From NCBI RefSeq assembly GCF_003024195.1, contig NZ_KZ679051.1, forward strand, positions 57,685-121,684: a DNA stretch of 64,000 bases. The letters run 5' to 3'. Positions 59,055-64,000 of the stretch are shown in pieces. Positions within the stretch are counted from its first letter, which is position 1. Each line of letters starts with the position of its first letter. This stretch comes from Streptomyces dioscori (GTDB lineage: Bacteria; Actinomycetota; Actinomycetes; Streptomycetales; Streptomycetaceae). Below the pieces are notes generated by a model. That model ran no database searches and was not told the DNA's origin. It saw nothing but the letters and a program-made list of their open reading frames with translations. The position numbers and the translations under genes are program-made.

Positions 59055-59970
59055 AGCGGATCCTCGGGTCGAGTACGGCGTACAGGAGGTCGACCAGCAG
59101 GTTGGCCACCAGGAAGACGAGGACGAGGACGGTCACGAAGCCGACGACGGTCTGTGTGTTCTGGCGCAGGATGCCCTGGTACAGCTGGAATCCGACGCCG
59201 TGGATGTTGAAGATCCGCTCGGTGACGATCGCGCCGCCCATCAGCGCGCCGATGTCGGTGCCGATGAAGGTGACCACCGGGATGAGGGAGTTGCGCAGCA
59301 GGTGCCGGGTGATGACCCGGCGCCGGGGCAGGCCCTTGGCGATGGCCGTACGGACGTAGTCGGCGCGCCGGTTCTCCGCGATGGACGTCCGGGTCAGCCG
59401 GGTCACATAGGCGAGGGAGACGGACGCGAGGACCAGGCCGGGCACGATCAGCTCGTCGAAGGGTGCCTCGGAGGAGACGGACGGGCTGATCCAGCCCCAC
59501 TTGACGCCGAGCAGCAGCTGCAGCAGCAGACCGGTGACGAAGGTGGGCACCGAGATCACGACGAGGGTGATCAGCAGGACACCCGTGTCGACGGGCCGGC
59601 CGCGGCGCAGCCCGGTGACGACACCGAGTGCGATGCCGATGACGACCTCGAAGAGGATCGCGACGATCGTGAGCCGGATGGTGACCGGGAAGGCGGTCGA
59701 CATCAGCTCGGTGACCGCCTGTCCGTTGAACGCGGTGCCGAAGTCGCCGGTGAAGACGTTGCCCATGTAGGTCGCGTACTGCTGCCACACAGGCTTGTCC
59801 AAGCCGAACTCTTTACGCAGCTGGGTCGCCGTCGCGGGGTCGCACTGGCGGTCGCCGCACAGGCCCGCGATGGGGTCGCCCATCACGTTCACCATCAGGA
59901 AGATCAACAGGGTGGCGCCGATGAAGACCGGGATCATCTGCAGCAGACGCCGGATCACATACCGTCCCAT
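59047..59970 (-). CDS. oligopeptide ABC transporter permease (OppB/DppB type)
   Basis: A 307-residue permease from ATG 59970 (MGRYVIRRLLQMIPVFIGAT), GGAG 7 nt upstream. Six helices are predicted, and the EAA loop is AIAKGLPRRRVITRHLLRNS. The start motif YVIRRLLQMIPVF and LGDPIAGL-like helix 1 exit are typical of DppB. It lies 73 bp after the binding-protein gene, across a stem-loop. Confidence 0.94.
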   Translation of the reverse strand: MGRYVIRRLLQMIPVFIGATLLIFLMVNVMGDPIAGLCGDRQCDPATATQLRKEFGLDKPVWQQYATYMGNVFTGDFGTAFNGQAVTELMSTAFPVTIRLTIVAILFEVVIGIALGVVTGLRRGRPVDTGVLLITLVVISVPTFVTGLLLQLLLGVKWGWISPSVSSEAPFDELIVPGLVLASVSLAYVTRLTRTSIAENRRADYVRTAIAKGLPRRRVITRHLLRNSLIPVVTFIGTDIGALMGGAIVTERIFNIHGVGFQLYQGILRQNTQTVVGFVTVLVLVFLVANLLVDLLYAVLDPRIRYA

Positions 59971-59999
59971 GAGGGCTCCGGAGGTAGGTGGGGGTAGGC

Positions 60000-60037
60000 G
60001 GGGCGCGCACCCGCTGTCCAGCTGAGGTGCGCGCCCC
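60000..60037 (-). terminator. intercistronic stem-loop between binding protein and permeases
   Basis: GGGGCGCGCACC pairs perfectly with GGTGCGCGCCCC (12 bp) around a 14-nt loop, directly downstream of the binding-protein stop. It probably stabilises the upstream mRNA or partly stops transcription, giving more binding protein than permease. Confidence 0.75.
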
Positions 60038-60043
60038 CGCGGC

Positions 60044-61687
60044 TCAGTTGACCTTGATCTCGTTGTAGACGGGCAGGCTGAACGGGTTCAGTGCCACGTT
60101 CGAGATCCGGTCCGAGTAGCCGGCGCTGCCGTTCTGGTACCAGAGCGGAATGGCGCCCATGTCGTCCCGCAGGACCTTCTCGGCGTCCTGGAAGAGACCG
60201 ACCGCCTTGGCCTGGTCGGTCTCCGCGTTGGCCTTGTCGACGAGGCCGTCGAACTCCTTGCTGGTCCACTTGCCGTCGTTGGACGAGGCGTTGGTGTAGT
60301 ACAGCGGCTGCAGGAAGTTCTGGATCAGCGGGTAGTCCATCTGCCAGCCCGCCCGGAAGGGGCCCGACATCTTGGACTGGGTGATCTGGTTGCGGAAGTC
60401 GGCGAAGGTGCCGACCGGGTTGCCGACGCAGGCCTTGTCGTTGTCGAGCGCGTTGTTGACGGAGTTGCAGACGGCGTCCACCCACTCCTTGTGGGAACCG
60501 GTGTCCGCGTTGTAAGAGATCTTGACCTGCCCGCCGGGGAGTCCGCCGCCCTCCTCGATCATCTTCTTGGCCTGGTCGGGGTCGTACTCGCAGGCGTCAC
60601 CGCACAGCCCCTCCTTGAAGCCGCCGGCCTCGCCGAGGACGGGCGAGGTCCAGTCGCTGGCGGGGGTACGCGTCTTCTGGAAGATGGTCTCGGTGATCTG
60701 CTCCCGGTTGATGGCCATGGAGAGCCCGGTACGGACCTTCTCCATCCCGTCCTTGCCCCAGTTCTTGTCGTAGAACGGGAAGGCGAGGGTCTGGATGATG
60801 CCGGCGGGGGTGTTGATGTACCGGTCGCCGAGGTCACTCTTGGCGTTCTTGAGCTGGGCGGCGGGCACGTCGTCGACGAGGTCGAGGTTGCCGGCCATCA
60901 GGTCCGTGTAGGCGGTGTTGTTGTCGGTGTAGACCTTCAGGTCCACCCCACCATTCTGCGCCTTGTCGTCCCCGGGGTACTTGTCCCACGTACGCATCTT
61001 CATCGCCGAGCCCTTGGCGTACGAGTCGATCGTGTACGGGCCGTTGCCGACCGGCTTCTTCAGCCAGGCCGCGTGGTCGTCGAAGAACGCCTGCGGCAGC
61101 GGGGCGAAGGCGGCGTAGCCGAGGGTGTCGGGGAAGGTCGAGAACTTCTGGTTGAGCTTGATCGTGAAGGTGTTGTCCCCCGTCACCTTCAGCCCGCTCA
61201 GGGTCTGGGCCGACTGCTTGCCGCCGTCCTCCGGGTGGACCTTGTCGTAGCCGTCGATGTACCCGAAGAAGTACGCGTTCTTCTGGTTGTTCTTGAGGCT
61301 GGCACCGTAGTTCCAGGCGTCCACGAAGGACTTGGCGGAGACCGCCTCGCCGTTGCTGAACGTCCAGCCGCTCTTCACCGTGACGGTGAAGTTCTGCGAG
61401 TCCGAGGTGTCGATCTTCTCGGCCAGCATGTCCTTGGCCTCGCCGGTCTTCGGGTCGTAGCGCTTGAGACCGCGGAACAGCATGTCGAGGACCTTGCCGC
61501 CCTGCACCTCGTTGGTGTTGGCGGGCTCCAGGGGGTTCTGCGGGTCGCCCCACGACGAACTGAGGATGCCGGAGCCGTCGCCGCTGCCGCCGCTGTCCCC
61601 GCCGTCCCCGCCTCCCCCACAGGCCGTCGCGGCGAGGGCTACCGCCGTCGCGCATACGGCCCATCTGGCGTGTGTGGCTCCACGCAT
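60044..61687 (-). CDS. oligopeptide ABC transporter substrate-binding lipoprotein
   Basis: A 547-residue SBP_bac_5 protein. I start it at ATG 61687 (MRGATHARWAVCATAVALAA) because AGGAGG lies 7 nt before it. The earlier ATG 61702 has no ribosome site and encodes that purine tract. The signal peptide ends in a TAC lipobox (ALAATAC), followed by a Gly/Asp/Ser linker. Binding-domain features: LEPANTNEVQGGKVLDMLFR, WTFSNGEAVSAKSFVDAWNY, VGNGPYTIDSYAKG. It delivers peptides to the permease. In S. coelicolor a similar operon lies beside bldK (from memory). Confidence 0.94.
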   Translation of the reverse strand: MRGATHARWAVCATAVALAATACGGGGDGGDSGGSGDGSGILSSSWGDPQNPLEPANTNEVQGGKVLDMLFRGLKRYDPKTGEAKDMLAEKIDTSDSQNFTVTVKSGWTFSNGEAVSAKSFVDAWNYGASLKNNQKNAYFFGYIDGYDKVHPEDGGKQSAQTLSGLKVTGDNTFTIKLNQKFSTFPDTLGYAAFAPLPQAFFDDHAAWLKKPVGNGPYTIDSYAKGSAMKMRTWDKYPGDDKAQNGGVDLKVYTDNNTAYTDLMAGNLDLVDDVPAAQLKNAKSDLGDRYINTPAGIIQTLAFPFYDKNWGKDGMEKVRTGLSMAINREQITETIFQKTRTPASDWTSPVLGEAGGFKEGLCGDACEYDPDQAKKMIEEGGGLPGGQVKISYNADTGSHKEWVDAVCNSVNNALDNDKACVGNPVGTFADFRNQITQSKMSGPFRAGWQMDYPLIQNFLQPLYYTNASSNDGKWTSKEFDGLVDKANAETDQAKAVGLFQDAEKVLRDDMGAIPLWYQNGSAGYSDRISNVALNPFSLPVYNEIKVN

Positions 61688-62381
61688 GGAGTGCCTCCTC
61701 ATCGGTGCGCTGCGGCTCCGGCGCCGGAGCCTGTTCCTTTGCGCCCAATATCGGCGCAGAACTCACATAGCGCACATTTGGCGACCCACATGGGTGCATG
61801 GGGCACCCGAGGTGCGGGCGGGTGGGGGCCGGTTGCGCAGTTCCCCGCGCCCCTGACGGGGGGGGGACCGGTCCTGTGTTGGCTGCGGGCCGGTGGGGGT
61901 CACCCGCGCCGTTCCCCGCGCCCCTGAGGGGGGACCGGTCCTGTGTTGGCTGCGGGCCGGTGGGGGCTTCTCGCGCAGTTCCTCGCGCCCCTGACGGGGG
62001 GACCGGTCGTGGGTCGGCTGCGACGCGGTGGGGGCTTGCCGCGCCGTTCCCCGCGCCCCTGAAGGCGGGCACTCCGTGCCTCGCCCTCCATCGCCCGAGA
62101 CGCGGACACGCAGTGGGACGCCCCCGCTCGGGGGCGCGGGGAACTGCGCGGCAAGCCCCCACCGGCCGGCAGCCGACACACTTCCGGACCCACCCCACTC
62201 CTCAGGGGCGCGGGGAACGGCGCGGGTGACCCCCACCGGCCCGCAGCCAACACACGACCGGTCACCCCCTCAGGGGCGCGGGGAACTGCGCGACAAGCCC
62301 CACCGGGCCGCAGGTCACACACGACTGGTCCGCCCCCAGGGGCGCGGGGAACGGCGCAAGAAGGCAGCCCGGGGCGACCAG
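61688..62381. repeat. 694-bp region with eight G-rich repeats in an inverted array
   Basis: Between the VOC gene's 3' end and the opp operon start. Four reverse copies (cores 61840-61853, 61911-61924, 61978-61991, 62046-62059) are followed by four forward copies (62131-62144, 62205-62218, 62273-62286, 62339-62352). The opp promoter should lie in the AT-richer part 61690-61800 (TGCGCCCAATATCGGCG area). No gene is supported. Confidence 0.88.
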
Positions 62382-62759
62382 TCAGTCCGCATCACCCCGC
62401 TCCACGCAGAACTCGTTCCCCTCCGGGTCCGCCAGGAGGAACCAGCCGCCGCCGTCCGGGCGCGTCCGGTCCGCGAGGAGTGTCGCGCCGAGCGCGAGCG
62501 CCCGCTCGACCTCCGCGGCCCGCGTGCGCCCCGTCGGCCGCAGGTCGAAGTGGATGCGGTTCTTGGCCGTCTTGCCCTCCGGGACGCGGACGAACAGCAG
62601 CCTCGGACCTCCGTCGGGGTCCGCGATCAGCGCCTCCGGATCACCCGGTTTGTCGTCGTCGTCCAGCGGCCGGCCCAGCAACTCGCTCCAGAACAGGCCG
62701 AGGTCGTACGGGTCGCCCGTGCAGTCGAACGTGATGCTGTGAAGAGCGGGGTTCGTCAT
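62382..62759 (-). CDS. VOC (glyoxalase-fold) family protein
   Basis: A 125-residue protein starting MTNPALHSITFDCTGDPYDL. It has paired beta-alpha-beta-beta-beta modules typical of the VOC superfamily: LGLFWSELLGRPLDDDD, then KNRIHFDLRP (His as metal ligand) and WFLLADPEGNEFCVERGD near the end. It is usually annotated as a glyoxalase-like or bleomycin-resistance-type protein. Substrate unknown. Cytoplasmic monomeric or dimeric fold. Divergent from the peptidase-like gene across 180 bp. Confidence 0.85.
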   Translation of the reverse strand: MTNPALHSITFDCTGDPYDLGLFWSELLGRPLDDDDKPGDPEALIADPDGGPRLLFVRVPEGKTAKNRIHFDLRPTGRTRAAEVERALALGATLLADRTRPDGGGWFLLADPEGNEFCVERGDAD

Positions 62760-62939
62760 GGCGGGGAGCTTCCCTGATGCCCTTGCGGAAGTCGAACCCT
62801 TTTCACTTCCTCCCGCCGGGTCCGTTCATCCGTTGGGGCGGAAGTGATCGAAGCCCGGCCGGGTCGGCGGCGCGGCCCGCCAGGGTGGCACCAAGAGAGC
62901 GACGGCACGTCACGCCACCTCGGCCCAGGAGGTCACCGT

Positions 62940-64000
62940 ATGCCCCCCACCGCACCGGATTTCGGTCCGGGTATCGACGACTACGCACCCCACGAGGGGC
63001 AGCGGGACTGCGATCCGGCCGCGAAGCCGGGCCTTCTGGAGTTCCGCGACCTGGTCCTCGGCGCCTACCCCGGCACGCAAGGCATGGGCATCAGCAGGGA
63101 GTGCGGCGGGCCGGGCGTCAGCGAGCACAAGGAGGGCAGGGCCTGGGACTGGGGTGTCGCCGCCGACGGCCAGTCCGCCATCGCCGACGACCTCATCGGC
63201 TGGCTGCTCGCCACCGACCGGCACGGCAACCCCCACGCCCTCGCCCGCCGCTTCGGAATCATGTACATGATCTGGAACCGGCGGATCTGGCAGGCCTCGC
63301 GCGCGGACGCCGGCTGGACCCCGTACACCGGTCGCAGCCCGCACACCGACCACGTCCACTTCAGCTTCGGCTGGGCGGGCGCGCGCAGGGAGACCACCTG
63401 GTGGACCGGGCGCGGGGCGACCGCGCCGCAGGTCGGCGTCGGGATCCCGTCCGTCGTGGACCACGGCTCGGGCATGGTCGTGTCCGGGGTCGAGGGGACG
63501 GGCGACGTGGCGCACCGCTGGCAGAACCAGGCGGGCGGCGCGTGGTCGGCGTGGACGCCGCTGGGCCGTCCGTCCTCCGGAGCGGTGGGCCGGCCGTGGG
63601 CGCTGGTCGGCCGCTACGGCAAGCTCGCGGTGTTCGTGCGGGGCACCGACGGGACGCTGTGGCACACCTGGCAGTCGGAGGCGGGCGCGTGGGCACCGGA
63701 GTGGGTGTCCCTGGGCGGACACCTCGCCAGTGACCCGGCGGTGGTCCTGAGTCCCAACGGCGCGTTGTCGGTGTTCGCCCGCGACCCCGAAGGGCGTATC
63801 ACGCACACCTGGCAGCGGGGCCCCGAGCACGGTCACGGCTGGCACGGCTCCTGGGTCGACATGGGCGGCGCCGCACAGGGCCGGCCCACCGTCCTCGTCG
63901 GCCGCGACGGAGGCATGGTCCTCTTCATCCGCGGCACCGACCACGCCCTCCACCACCGCTGGCAGACCGGCACCGGCGGCCCCTGGTCCGACTGGAGCCC
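62940..64000 (+). CDS. M15-like peptidase fused to beta-propeller lectin repeats, C-terminus cut by window
   Basis: The frame is open from ATG 62940 (7 nt after AGGAGGT, an excellent site) to the right edge, at least 353 residues. Residues 1-150 carry metal-peptidase motifs of the M15/VanY-DacY type: SEHKEGRAWDWGV (metal His and Asp) and HTDHVHFSFGW (His-x-x-His-x-His). Residues from about 185 on are repeats with GTDGTLWHTWQS and RGTDHALHHRWQ, which match PLL/tachylectin-like beta-propeller blades. The N-terminus MPPTAPDFGPGIDDYAPHEG is not a signal peptide, so if the start is right the protein lacks a classical export signal. Likely a cell-wall peptidase. Confidence 0.75.
   Translation, partial: MPPTAPDFGPGIDDYAPHEGQRDCDPAAKPGLLEFRDLVLGAYPGTQGMGISRECGGPGVSEHKEGRAWDWGVAADGQSAIADDLIGWLLATDRHGNPHALARRFGIMYMIWNRRIWQASRADAGWTPYTGRSPHTDHVHFSFGWAGARRETTWWTGRGATAPQVGVGIPSVVDHGSGMVVSGVEGTGDVAHRWQNQAGGAWSAWTPLGRPSSGAVGRPWALVGRYGKLAVFVRGTDGTLWHTWQSEAGAWAPEWVSLGGHLASDPAVVLSPNGALSVFARDPEGRITHTWQRGPEHGHGWHGSWVDMGGAAQGRPTVLVGRDGGMVLFIRGTDHALHHRWQTGTGGPWSDWS

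Noticed and set aside
55893..61687. Naming the opp operon bldK.
   Set aside because: It is a five-gene oligopeptide transporter of the same class, but in S. coelicolor two such operons lie side by side and sequence alone cannot tell which this is.

Overview
The window is high-GC actinobacterial chromosome and almost certainly comes from a Streptomyces. The signs are the extreme third-position GC, the frequent GTG and TTG starts with GGAGG-type ribosome binding sites, a mycothiol gene (mshB), an ATPase/HTH-DUF5753/DUF397 locus of whiJ type, a 7Fe ferredoxin, and conserved actinobacterial proteins such as DUF3107, DUF3117 and DUF3152. I see no tRNA, rRNA, insertion sequence, prophage or CRISPR array. 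It reads as ordinary core chromosome, with a few lineage-specific low-complexity and repeat features layered on top.

Layout. 1-8 kb: a DUF3152-type protein (cut by the left edge), an alpha/beta hydrolase, an acidic small protein, a TetR regulator, DUF3107, a ferritin-like protein and a DEAD-box RNA helicase with a long basic tail. From memory, this is the gene set around Rv3207c-Rv3211 of Mycobacterium tuberculosis. 8-17.5 kb: a second hydrolase, a NYN-domain protein, a 50-residue conserved protein, MarC, a PHP phosphoesterase, DUF6758, an MFS exporter, a SUFU-domain protein and CorA. 17.5-31 kb: a lipoprotein, an MgtE-N/CBS protein, DUF1003, Mrp, TatB, HtrA, a zinc anti-sigma factor, SigE, a divergent O-methyltransferase, DUF3117, enoyl-CoA hydratase, 3-methyladenine glycosylase and a DivIVA-like protein. 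31-45.5 kb: FolP, LOG-family lyase, DapE, a muralytic-like membrane protein, a secreted protein, DapC, ferredoxin, a GNAT protein, a SirB1-like protein, a binding-protein fold, a large peptidoglycan-binding membrane protein, DUF6113 and MshB. 45.5-50.3 kb: a whiJ-like regulatory locus with duplicated DUF397 genes, then a prolyl oligopeptidase. 50.4-55.6 kb: a TetR, a NarL-type two-component system and an MMPL exporter. 55.9-61.7 kb: a five-gene oligopeptide ABC transporter. 62.4-64 kb: a VOC protein and a metallopeptidase/beta-propeller protein cut by the right edge.

The middle of the window (31-18 kb read backwards) closely follows the folP2 - Rv1209 - tagA - Rv1211 - Rv1220c - sigE - rseA - htrA - tatB - mrp - Rv1231c/Rv1232c - corA order of M. 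tuberculosis as I recall it, so the sigE envelope-stress operon and the Mg/Fe-S genes are an old actinobacterial neighbourhood. Several 4-8 bp stop/start overlaps mark translational coupling: sigE/anti-sigma, DivIVA/tag, mshB/DUF6113, HTH/DUF397, kinase/regulator and three in the opp operon.

The most distinctive non-coding feature is a dispersed G-rich repeat, core GGGGCGCGGGGAAC. I count 26 copies. Every intergenic copy lies downstream of at least one gene 3' end and none lies between divergent promoters. Three copies are translated in frame as the tail of a GNAT acetyltransferase, and eight copies (four in each orientation) form a large inverted array at 61.84-62.35 kb. Other points worth a look are an apparent AUU start codon, an apparent CUG start codon, a 33-bp operator-like palindrome next to the second tetR gene, and a peptidase-like protein with no export signal at the right edge.
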